Positions 47,541-58,985 of a DNA stretch of 64,000 bases are shown here, one piece after another. Source of the stretch: Stomorhina lunata (Eukaryota > Arthropoda > Insecta > Diptera > Rhiniidae); NCBI GenBank assembly GCA_933228675.1, contig OW121741.1, forward strand, positions 131,701,290 through 131,765,289, given 5' to 3'. Below the pieces are notes generated by a model. It was not told the origin of the DNA. It saw nothing but the letters and a program-made list of their open reading frames with translations, and did no database searches. Every line of letters starts with the position of its first letter. The stretch's first letter is position 1. The translations under genes and the position numbers were made by a program.

Positions 47541-48629
47541 CTTTTTAAAATGTTAGAACTACACATTGAAAAAAATACATATTTTAGTTAAAAGTATAAA
47601 AAACGGCAACTCTGCCGACTATTTTTTTTGTTCTGTTCTCTTTGCGCCGACCCGTGATGAGGAACAAATATTACAATCGGAAATAGTTTTTTTTGTTTCT
47701 AAATAGTTAAAGTTCGCGCTATTTCGATAATGAGTTTTGTTAAATTTAAAGTATTTTTAACTCACATTTAGGAGGAAGTATAAACACAATTCGACTTTGA
47801 TCGAATTCTTCTTAACCCTTTTGAGAAGAATTCACCTTCAACTGTAATGTCACCTTTCGTTGGAATTCTTCATTGTTAAAATGTACAAAAACGAGTGTTT
47901 TGAAATATATTTGATCTTTCATGGTTGATCTCTTAACCAATAATGAAATTCGAGGGAAATATACAAAAAGACCTTTAAGTAGTTTAATTTTATGCTTTGT
48001 CCAAAATGATCCATTTCCAATTGTACGAGTACTTAGCTCGATCATACCCACAAAATACGAGATGTAACCACTCAGTAGTAGAAAGTCTTAAGATTTGATT
48101 CACTTTAAACAAAAATATTCCTATTGTTTCAATATGTCAATCATGCCTTCAATTTTCTAATGTCTTCCAAAATATTTAAACAAAAAGAAAATAGAAAAAA
48201 ACCGTTCACTTTTACTTTGAATGATGGTCTTGTTTTTTGTTTTTTTTTTTTTTGTAAACAATGACCGAACGCGCGTTTGATATAATCGATCATTACTGAT
48301 CGAAATCTGTTCGAATTTAGGCATGAATTGTACGTAAGATTGAATTGAATGAAATGCATTGCATAAATCTCTTTTCATTTTCAAGTTTAATAGAAAATCT
48401 TTAGATAATGCTTTTGAAAATGTTCAAATAGATAAAAAACGATGTTATAGCTTAAGTGTTTTGATGTTCTGGTACTTACGAATACAATATTATTGGCTTT
48501 CTTATTAAAAAAATAAGTGATTTTAGATGAGGATAATAGTTTAATGGGGTTTGCATTAAGACAACGAACGACTCATCAGAATTTTGAAGTTAAATTAATT
48601 TTATTTTAGGTGTCAAAATTTTTGAAACA
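47541..48629. other. Unassigned sequence
   Basis: No recognised gene. The minus frame 47812-48051 (79 codons, e.g. GNGSFWTKHKIKLLKGLFVY) is non-repetitive but has no recognised family and no splice context I can defend. A T-rich run lies at 48234-48255. Confidence 0.3.
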
Positions 48630-49590
48630 ATTTTCACTAACAAATTTTAAAATTCAATTTGGGAAAAACTTAAATTTTAAAGAAAAAAATATTCAGTGAA
48701 AAATGTAATGCAACATTTTATTTATAGCGAAAAGTTTAATTTTTGGAGAAAAATTGATTTTCTGGAAAAAATTTAATTTTTAGTGAAAAATAGAATTTTA
48801 ATGAAAAATTGATTTTTTTTATGAAAAGTTAAATTTTTTGCTAAAAATTAAATTTTTATTGAAAAATCAAATTTTTATTGAAAAATCAAATTTTAATGAA
48901 ACATTGCTTTTTTTTTTTGTAAAAAATTGAATTTTTTATAAAAAATGAAATTTTTAGTAACAAATTTAGTTTCATTGGAAAATTTGTAGGCATTTTAATT
49001 TTTCGTGAAAAATAAAAATTTTAGTGGAAATTTAAATTATTAGTGAAAAATTTAATGCTTCGAAAAAATATAATTTTAATGATTAATTCAATTTTTAGTA
49101 AAAATTTTAATTTTTAGTAAAAATTTTAATTTTTAGTAAAAATTTTAATTTTTAGTAAAAATTTTAATTTTTAGTAAAAATTTTTATTTTTTGTAAAAAT
49201 TTTAATTTTAGCTACAATTTAAATTTTTATTAAAAACTTGAATTTTTAGAGAAAAATTTATTCTTAATGAAAAATTTAATTTTTCTTGGAAAATTGAATT
49301 TTCAGTCAAAAATTTAATTTCTTGGGAAAAATTTAATTTTTAATGAAAAATTGAAATTTAAGTGAAAAATTGAAATTTTAGTGAAAAATTTAATTTTTAG
49401 TAAAAAATTGAATTTTTTAATGAAAAATTTTACAAATTAAAAATTGAATTTATAATGAAAAATTTAATTTTTAGTGGAAAATTAAAATTTTAGTGAAATG
49501 TGAATTTGTAGTGAAAATTTGAATTTTTAGTGAAAAATTTAATTTTTATTGAAAAATTGAAATTTGTTGTGAAAATTTTAATTTAATTAA
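48630..49590. repeat. Degenerate minisatellite H, ~18-20-bp phrases
   Basis: Variants of gaaaaatttaatttttagt recur with many length changes. A short clean block of an 18-bp unit (aaaattttaatttttagt) occurs at about 49090-49190. It is similar in wording to arrays I and G and leads directly into the 31-bp array. Confidence 0.85.
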
Positions 49591-49599
49591 AAGTTAAAA

Positions 49600-51340
49600 G
49601 TAGGAAGTAGGAAGTGTTTTCTATAGAAAAGTTGAGAGTGTTAAGAATTTAAAGTGCGAAGAGTTTTCTATAGACAAGTTGAGATTGAGAAAATTTTTCT
49701 ATAGAAAAGACCTTAATTGGGAAGAGCTTTCTATAGAAAAAATTAGAATGGGAAGAGTTTTCTATTAAAAAGATGAGGGAAGGACGAATTTTTTTATAGA
49801 AATGTTGAGAGTGGGAAGAGTTTTCTGTAGAAAAATTGATACTAGAAGAGTTTACAATAAAAAAAAAATTGACAGTGGGAAGAGTTTTCTATAGAAAAGT
49901 TGACAGTGGGAAGAGTTTTCAAGAGAAAAGTTGACAGTGGGAAGAGTTTTCTATAGAAAAGTTGACAGAGTTTTCTATGGAAAAGTTGACAGTGGAAAGA
50001 ATTTTCTATACAAAAGTTGGAGGTGGGAAGAGTTTTCTAAAGAAAAGTTGCCGGTGGGTAGAGTTTGCTATAGAAAAGTTGCCGGTGGGAAGAGTTTTCT
50101 ATAGAAAAGTTGTTTGTGGGAAGAGTTTTCTATTGAATAGTTGTCGGTGGGAAGAGTTTTCTGTAGAAAAGTTGAGAGTGGGAAGAGTCTTTTTATAGAA
50201 AAGTTGAGAGTGGGAAGAGTTTTCTATAGAAAAGTTGAGAGTGGGAAGAGTATTCTATAGAAAAGTTAAGAGTGGGAAGAGTTTTCTATAGAAAAGTTGA
50301 GAGTGGGAAGAGTTTTCTATAGAAAAGTTGTCGGTGGGAAGAGTTTTCTATAGAAAAGTTGTCGGTGGGAAGAGTTTTCTATAGAAAAGTTGTCGGTGGG
50401 AAGAGTTTTCTATAGAAAAGTTGACAGTGGGAAGAGTTTTCTATAGAAAAGTTGACAGTGGGAAGAGTTTTCTATAGAAAAGTTGACAGTGGGAAGAGTT
50501 TGCTATAGAAAAGTTGACAGTGGGAAGAGTTTTCTATAGAAAAGTTGACAGTGGGAAGAGTTTTCTATAGAAAAGTTGACAGTGGGAAGAGTTTTCTATA
50601 GAAATGTTGTCGGTGGGAAGAGTTTTCTATAGAAAAGTTGTCCGTGGGAAGAGTTTTCTATAGAAAAGTTGTCGGTGGGAAGAGTTTTCTATAGAAAAGT
50701 TGTCGGTGGGAAGAGTTTTCTATAGAAAAGTTGTCGGTGGGAAGAGTTTTCTATAGAAAAGTTGTCGGTGGGAAGAGTTTTCTATAGAAAAGTTGTGGGT
50801 GGGAAGAGTTTCTATAGAAAAGTTGTCGGTGGGAAGAGTTTTCTATAGAAAAGTTGTCGGTGGGAAGAGTTTTCTATAGAAAAGTTGTCGGTGGGAAGAG
50901 TTTTCTATAGAAAAGTTGTCGGTGGGAAGAGTTTTCTATAGAAAAGTTGTCGGTGGCAAGAGTTTTCTATAAAAAAGTTGTCGGTGGGAAGAGTTTTCTA
51001 CAGAAAAGTTGTCGGTGGGAAGAGTTTTCTATAGAAAAGTTGTCGTATCGAAGAGTTTTCTATAGAAAAGAGTTTTCTATAGAAAAATTGACAGTGGGAA
51101 GAGTTTTCTATAGAAAAATTGACAGTGGGAAGAGTTTTCTATAGAAAAGTTGTCGGTGGGAAGAGTTTTCTATAGAAAAGTTGTCGGTGGGAAGAGTTTT
51201 CTATAGAAAGTTGATAGTGGAAAGAGTTTTCTATATAAATATTGACAGTGGGTTAAGATTTCTATAAAAATGTTAAGAGTGGGATAAGTTTTTTGTAAAA
51301 AATTTGACAGTGGGATTACATTTCAATAAAAAATTTGACA
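49600..51340 (+). repeat. Minisatellite D, 31-bp unit, forward array
   Basis: About 56 units of 31 bp: gttg + variable 5-mer + gggaagag + TTTTCTATAGAAAA. The variable part reads tcggt, acagt, agagt or ccggt. Equal variants cluster in blocks, for example tcggt at about 50600-51030 and acagt at 50405-50580. This shows local amplification of sub-arrays. Edges are more degenerate than the centre. Confidence 0.97.
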
Positions 51341-53039
51341 GTGGGTTGAATTTCCGATAGCAATAAAGTTTGTTATTTTGAATTCAAAGAAATTTTTTTG
51401 AATTTGTTATCTCCTTCTTGATACGATCAATGATTAACTTTTCAGAGCTCGTTTCTTTAAGATTTGTTAAATAGACAAACGAATTTGCAACAAAAAAATG
51501 TATAATTTTTTCATTGTTAGATATAATTTTTTGCATTTTGGAGACAAAACAATAGCTATTAATTTTAGAATTTTGATTTTAATTCTAATTTAAATAGTTG
51601 CCATAGAACGAGTGAATACATTTTGATTCTAAATTGTGTAAAATTTATGGAAATTGATCACAATAGATCTGTAACGTTATTTCAACATAATTGTTCTTAT
51701 TCATTCGAGAAAAAAATCTTAAAACATTTTGCTGTTAAAGAATCTTAAAAGCGACAATGATGACGAAGTCGACGACAACAACAACAAGTAAATTATCAAA
51801 TACAACAAATCATAACGATACAAATAGGTAACAACAACGGAGACGACGACAACATCAGCAACAACATCTGAAAGACAATTAAGGCGACAAGGGACAGTGG
51901 GATAAAGATATTATTTTTTGCAAAATATTTTCATATTTTCTTGAAAAAGAGCTTTTCATAGAAAAATTTTGAGATTAAAGAGTTTTCTATAGAACAAACT
52001 TCAGTGGGAAGAGTTATCTATAGAAAAAATATCAGTAAGAAGATTTTCCTTTGTTGCTTATCCAAGACAACAACCGGATTAGATTCTGAATTACAAGAAT
52101 TCTAATATCTTCATAATTTTTGGGTCGATTTGAAAAATTTCTTCAGTAAAGGTACTCTGCAAATCTGTGAAATAATTAGACTTCAAAATTACTCTCCATA
52201 ACTCCAATTTTGGCTGTAGTTTTAATTTTAATGTGGTTAGTAAAAAGGTAACTGTTGGAGTCATCTAGCTAAGGTTTAAGTGTAAAAACTTTGTTGGTTA
52301 TTTAAGGACTTTTTTTCCATTTATTCTTCAACTTGTCCCTCTGTGCAACACGAATCAGACTCTAATCATAGCAGCCACCACAAAACAACTGTATTATGAT
52401 CAGACCAACCAAGAAACGAACCAACCTCAATAATAACAGTTAATAATAAGCAGTTATTGTTAACACTTCCCTTGAGTGTAGACGAACGAACGATCGTACG
52501 AAAAAAAACAATATTTAGTCTCGTTACAAAATATCAACTATATCTAGAGCTGATCGTTGTTGTTACTTTTGATCGTATGAAAACGTATAACAAAAAAAAA
52601 AAATTAGTATGATCGGATACAAATAAATGACTCTTTAAAAGTTTATGAAACATTTTTATTTATTTGTTCATTTTCATTTTTCAATTCAGTGCAGGGCGTT
52701 ACAACAATCCTCTGCAAAACTAACTGAGTTGTTGTCTTTGCTAAAGTTTGCTTTACAGTCTTCTATAGCATTTTATTGCAAATTTCTGCTGAAAAGACTG
52801 ACGACGCGCTGCTTAATGGAGGTGGCGGTAGTTTGTGCTGGCAGGCGTCCTTCACCTGATTTTTTTTTTGCATTCATTCACTCATTCATTCCGTTTGTTT
52901 GGTTATTATTAATTTGTTGTGATCAATTTAGCAAAAGATTTTTCTTTTTGGAGCTTTTTTGGTGCCTTGCATGCTTCTTTAGAGGATGAAGGTATTAACA
53001 TGACTTCCTCTGTTATGTCGTCTATGTACCACTGGGAAC
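51341..53039. other. Non-repetitive spacer between inverted D arrays
   Basis: Mostly host-like: CAACAA/GACGAC-rich stretch at 51740-51890 and UTR-like text at 52340-52470. The 114-codon plus frame at 52645-52989 shows no domain. Stray degenerate D units occur at about 51950-52045, still in forward orientation, so the orientation switch lies between 52045 and 53040. Confidence 0.5.
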
Positions 53040-53770
53040 TTTTCTATAGAAAACTTAAGTCACTATAAACTTATCGAAAGAAAACTAAGGCACTGTCAAC
53101 GTTTCTTTAGAAAACTCTTCCCACCGACAACTTTTCTATAGAAAACTCTTCCCACCGACAACTTTTCTATAGAAAACTCTTCCCACCGACAACTTTTCTA
53201 TAGAAAACTCTTCCCACCGACAACTTTTCTATAGAAAACTCTTCCCACCGACAACTTTTCTATAGAAAACTCTTCCCACCGACAACTTTTCTATAGAAAA
53301 CTCTTCCCACCGACAACTTTTCTATAGAAAACTCTTCCCACCGACAACTTTTCTATAGAAAACTCTTCCCACCGACAACTTTTCTATAGAAAACTCTTCC
53401 CACCGACAACTTTTCTATAGAAAACTCTTCCCACCGACAACTTTTCTATAGAAAACTCTTCCCACCGACAACTTTTCTATAGAAAACTCTTCCCACCGAC
53501 AACTTTTCTATAGAAAACTCTTCCCACCGACAACTTTTCTACAGAAAACTCTTCCAACCGACAACTTTTCTATAGAAAACTCTTCCCACCGACAACTTTT
53601 CTACAGAAAACTCTTCCCACCGACAACTTTTCTATAGAAAACTCTTCCCACCGACAACTTTTCTATAGAAAACTCTTCCCACCGACAACTTTTCTATAGA
53701 AAACTCTTCCCACCGACAACTTTTCTACAGAAAACTCTTCCAACCGACAACTTTTCTATAGAAAGCTCTT
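53040..53770 (-). repeat. Minisatellite D, 31-bp unit, inverted array 1
   Basis: About 23 units of the same 31-bp repeat in reverse orientation (cttcccaccgacaacttttc). Almost all carry the tcggt variant, and the array is much more homogeneous than the forward array, so it was expanded recently. Confidence 0.97.
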
Positions 53771-54230
53771 TTTTTTCGAAAACCTTATTTCGAGTTAAAT
53801 AGGGCATCTCTTATTTCGCTGATGACTTCCTTTAGTTTCCTTAACAAAACAAAATTTTGTTCTTTATTTCGATAATTGATTGAATTTTAATGTCTTTGAT
53901 TTTTGATGACTTTGCGCTGCCTTATTTCTTGTTTCTTTTTTAATTTTAATGGAGCTGCTGTAGATGTTTAACAAGACTAAGAACATTTTAATTAGATTTT
54001 TGTTAGAATTTGTTTTTGTTTTTATTGTTAAGTCATTATTACTGGGTATTATGGTCATGGTAAAATCAAGCCGATAATTTGTGGCCAGTGATATAATGAA
54101 GAGTGATGGCTGCGGACTTAAAATTGGCAAAAAATAAGGGGTTATTTAATTATAGGAATTTAACCTTAACTTTAAATGTTGGGAAGGATAGGAAGAAGGG
54201 AAGGAAGCTTAAAACACGAGACATATTTAA
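53771..54230. other. Unique spacer
   Basis: About 460 bp between the inverted D array and the 12-bp satellite. No feature is recognised. The minus frame 53864-54130 has no known motif. Confidence 0.4.
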
Positions 54231-56240
54231 AGACATACACTTAGACATAGACTAAGACATAGACTAAGACATAGACTAAGACATAAACTAAGACATAGAC
54301 TAAGACATAGACTAAGACATAGACTAAGACATAGACTAAGACATAGACTAAGACATAGATTAAGACATAGACTAAGACATAGACTAAGACATAGACTAAG
54401 ACATAGACTAAGACATAGATTAAGACATAGACTAAGACATAGACTAAGACATAGACTAAGACATAGACTAAGACATCGACTAAGACATAGACTAAGACAT
54501 CGACTAAGACATCGACTAAGACATAGACTAATACATAGACTAAGGCATAGACTAGGACATAGACTAAGACATAGACTAAGACATAGACTAAGACATAGAC
54601 TAAGACATAGACTAAGACATAGACTAAGACATAGACTAAGACATAGACTAAGACATAGACTAAGACATAGACTAAGACATAGACTAAGACATAGACTAAG
54701 ACATAGACTAAGACATAGACTATGACATAGACTAAGACATAGACTAAGACATAGACTAAGACATAGACTAAGACATAGACTAAGACATAGACTAAGACAT
54801 AGACTAAGACATAGACTAAGACATAGACTAAGACATAGACTAAGACATAGACTAAGACATAGACTAAGACATAGACTAAGACATAGACTAAGACATAGAC
54901 TAAGACATAGACTAAGACATAGACTAAGACATAGACTAAGACATAGACTAAGACATAGACTAAGACATAGACTAAGACATAGACTAAGACATAGACTAAG
55001 ACATAGACTAAGACATAGACTAGGACATAGACTAAGACATAGACTAAGACATAGACTAAGACATAGACTAAGACATAGACTAAGACATAGACTAAGACAT
55101 AGACTAAGACATAGACTAAGACATAGACTAAGACATAGACTAAGACATAGACTAAGACATAGACTAAGACATAGACTAAGACATAGACTAAGCATAGACT
55201 AAGACATAGACTAAGACATAGACTAAGACATAGACTAAGACATAGACTAAGACATAGACTAAGACATAGACTAAGACATAGACTAAGACATAGACTAAGA
55301 CATAGACTAAGACATAGACTAAGACATAGACTAAGACATAGACTAAGACATAGACTAAGACATAGACTAAGACATAGACTAAGACATAGACTAAGACATA
55401 GACTAAGACATAGACTAAGACATAGACTAAGACATAGACTAAGACATAGACTAAGACATAGACTAAGACATAGACTAAGACATAGACTAAGACATAGACT
55501 AAGACATAGACTAAGACATAGACTAAGACATAGACTAAGACATAGACTAAGACATAGACTAAGACATAGACTAAGACATAGACTAAGACATAGACTAAGA
55601 CATAGACTAAGACATAGACTAAGACATAGACTAAGACATGGACTAAGACATAGACTAAGACATAGACTAAGACATAGACTAAGACATAGACTAAGACATA
55701 GACTAAGACATAGACTAAGACATAGACTAAGACATAGACTAAGACATAGACTAAGACATAGACTAAGACATAGACTAAGACATAGACTAAGACATAGACT
55801 AAGACATAGACTAAGACATAGACTAAGACATAGACTAAGACATAGACTAAGACATAGACTAAGACGTAGACTAAGACATAGACTAAGACATAGACTAAGA
55901 CATAGACTAAGACATAGACTAAGACATAGACTAAGACATAGACTAAGACATAGACTAAGACATAGACTAAGACATAGACTAAGACATAGACTAAGACATA
56001 GACTAGGACATAGACTAAGACATAGACTAAGACATAGACTAAGACGTAGACTAAGACATACCTAAGACATAGACTAAGACATAGACTAAGGCATATACTA
56101 AGACATAGATTAAGACATAGACTAAGACATAGACTAAGACATAGACTAAGACATAGACTTAGACATATACTAAGACAAAGACTAAGACATAGACTAAGAC
56201 ATAGACTTAGACATAGACTAAGACATACCCTAAGACATAG
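54231..56240. repeat. 12-bp satellite, unit agacatagacta
   Basis: About 2.0 kb, roughly 165 copies of agacatagacta, nearly perfect in the middle. Variants (atagatta, catcgac, catggac, gcatag) concentrate in the first 320 bp and the last 200 bp. A 2-bp deletion near 55191 and a deletion near 56060 shift the register. Because 12 is a multiple of three, the minus strand is open for over 300 codons as a Leu-Ser-Leu-Cys repeat. It is not a gene. Confidence 0.98.
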
Positions 56241-56244
56241 AAAA

Positions 56245-56660
56245 CGAAGCCACTGTTAACTTATGTGTAGAAAACCCTTCCCACTGTCAACCTTTCCATA
56301 AAAAACTTTTCCTCTGTCAACTTTTCTATAGAAAGCACTTCCCACTGTGAACATTTCTACAGAAAACTCTTCCCACTGTCAACTTTTCTATAGAAAACTC
56401 TTCGCATTGTCAAATTTTCTATAGAAAACTCTTCCCACTGTCAACATTTCTATAGAAAACTCTTTCCACCGGTAACTTTTCTATAGAAAACTCTTCCTAC
56501 TGTCAACTTTTCTATAGAAAACTCGTCCCACTGTCAACTTTTCTATAGAAAGCTCTTCCCACTCTCAACTTTTCTATAGAAAACTCTTCCCACTGCCAGC
56601 TTTTCTATAGAAAACTCTTCCCACTGTCAACTTTTCTATAGAAAACTCATCCCATCCCCC
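56245..56660 (-). repeat. Minisatellite D, 31-bp unit, inverted array 2
   Basis: About 13 units in reverse orientation (actcttcccactgtcaactt), mostly of the acagt variant and more degenerate than 53040-53770. The 12-bp satellite plus a unique spacer separate the two inverted blocks. Confidence 0.95.
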
Positions 56661-56689
56661 ATTTTATTATTGAGGTTTTTATTTTATAG

Positions 56690-57400
56690 TAGGTTTTTGA
56701 TCGTTCGAACCGGATCCTATTTTGGTAAGATCACAATAAGGATTTGACGACGATTGGTTGGTTTCTAATTACCACAAATTTAATCTTTACTCAATTATTT
56801 GTTATTTTATCAGTTTTAATATTTATGGGTTTTTGGTCCTTCGAACCGGATTCCACAACGCTAAAGAAACGGCAATACGATATTGCGACAGTTAATTTGT
56901 TTATTGGTTCTACTGAATCTTCCACCCAATTATTCTTGAATTTGATCAGCTTTACGTTTAAATGGTTTTGAGTCCTTCTAGCCGGATTCTATGACGCTAA
57001 TAAATCAGAATTCTATAAACAGAGTAGACTATAAACATCTATTTGAAGGCAGTAATTTGCCTTAGTCAGGCTTCAGTGAAACCCATAAAAACCATATCCA
57101 TAATTCGTCGATTTGATCAGTTTTATTAGTTTTTTGGTCCTTCGAACCGGATTCACTTAATAAGATTTATCGACTTTTGAGCTAATTTTTTGGTTTCTTC
57201 TTACCAAAAAATCAATCTGTAATCTATTATTCCATAATTTAATTAATTTTAGATTGAATTGTTTTTTGGTCCACCGAACCGGATTCTATGATAATAATGT
57301 AACCTCAATAAGATTTGGTAACGATTAAAAATTGTCTTCTGGTTCCTACTTGCCAAAAACTCAATGCTTAAAACTTCATTATGTTTTCGTTTAAAAATAG
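56690..57400 (+). repeat. Degenerate ~137-bp tandem repeat with GGTCCTTCGAACCGG motif
   Basis: Five units share tttttggtccttcgaaccgg or a close variant, centred near 56703, 56840, 56978, 57139 and 57272 (spacing 133-161 bp). The rest of each unit is strongly diverged, so this short string, with its TTCGAA palindrome, is unusually conserved. Related units in inverse orientation occur at 61555-61875. Confidence 0.75.
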
Positions 57401-58985
57401 TAACTAAAACTCCACTAGATAATTTTAAACAACTTAGACCTTGAAGTTAATTAAAATCACCCAAAATCTGATCTAGAACTTTGCCAAAAAAAAAACCTAA
57501 ATTAAGATTTTTACAACATTGGCGAAAACATTAAAAAATTAATTGCAATTTTTTGAGCTATTGTCATTGTTTCAAATTTTTCAATGTCTTAATTAAATGT
57601 GCCACTACTGTTTCGTCTGTCTCTAAGTCTGTCTGACTTAAAAACAGCATAAAAATATTTATCAAAAATATAAAAAATTGCTCGAATTAATAACAATAAA
57701 ATTATGAACAAATAAATTTGAAATTATTAAAACACAAAAAAGTAATGAAGAATGAAATCTTAGAGTTAAGAATTTGAAACAGCAAAAAAATAACTGAAAT
57801 TTTAATCTCCAAAAAATCATCTTAAGCTCAGGAAGCCAAAGCCAACCTCAACCTACAAGACTTAAATAATTATTCTACAACAATGTTCTTAAAACTACTT
57901 ATTTTTGGTGGTAAATAGATACTAAGTACATATTTTGATCAAACTAGAGTTGCCCAAGATTTTTGTTTAGAATTTTGGAATATAAATTAAAGATTTTTGT
58001 GATAAATGGCATCCCTGCTCGTTATAAATAGATGGATGGATTGGTTGGATGGATGGATATGGCTGTTTTGGATGATTGGTATTTTTGCTACTACTTTGAG
58101 AGTTTGTATCGTCGCCGTTGCTTTGAATTTGACTAGTTATTATTTAGCTGTTGCTGCTGCCTCCGTTCAGCTGCTATTTTTTGTCTTCATCTCCAAGTTT
58201 TAGTAGTTAAAGTGATGTTGATGATAGAAAATTAACTTTTAATGCCAAATCAAGGTTACTAGATTTTTGTTATTTTTTTCTTATATAGTTTTTTTTTGTG
58301 TTGAATTAATAATATTTTGGCGTGAATACAAGTAGATCAGCCGTTATGGACAAAATATAGTAACAACAGCCATAAGAATAAAAATAACACCAATAAATAA
58401 AACAGCAGCAGCAGCCGCTTAATTTTTGTTAGCCCACTTACTTACCTACTTACTTATACTTAGTCTAGTGTCTAGAGTTAGAATCGACTATTTACAGCCA
58501 AACATCCACCAAGAATCTTACAAAGAACTCTTTCGTTTTGGTCGGTCTGGTCTGGTTTGTCTGTCTAACATTTGTTCTTATTAAATTTGTAATTTCCGCA
58601 GTTGGACCCTTAGGTCAAGAGATCGATTTAAGTCAAAATGTAATTACAGTGTTACATGGCAAAGAACCACTACTGCTCCCAAAAACGATAAACCGCAATA
58701 AATATAAAGAAAATATTTTATATTTAAGACAGATGCACTTTTTTGCTGGAGCCAAATTGACAGATTAAATTAAATGAATCAATGAAATAAATTTTTGAAT
58801 TCTGACACTAATTTCCTTTGGAATTTTTAAGGATTAGAAAACTTATGCCTAGTCTCTAATCGATCTAGACTACAGAGATTCATCTTGATTTTTTATGGTC
58901 TAGATCATCTCATATAAGAACTAGAAGACCTAAACTCTTGACAAGTTGTGTATGGTCCTTCGAGCTTTAGTCTATGTCTTAGTTT
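57401..58985. other. AT-rich host-like sequence
   Basis: No supported gene. It holds simple runs (ggatggattggttggatgga near 58030; cttacttacctacttactta near 58436; acagcagcagcagccgc near 58400). The 65- and 76-codon plus frames at 58006 and 58538 have no recognised domain. Confidence 0.4.

Noticed and set aside
50947..51144. Plus frames with repeated VGGKSFLQKS/CRWEEFSIEKL
   Set aside because: Shadow of the 31-bp minisatellite read in successive frames.
54227..55195. 322-codon minus-strand frame of Leu-Ser-Leu-Cys repeats
   Set aside because: It is the translation of the 12-bp satellite. Any frame without a stop stays open because 12 is a multiple of three.
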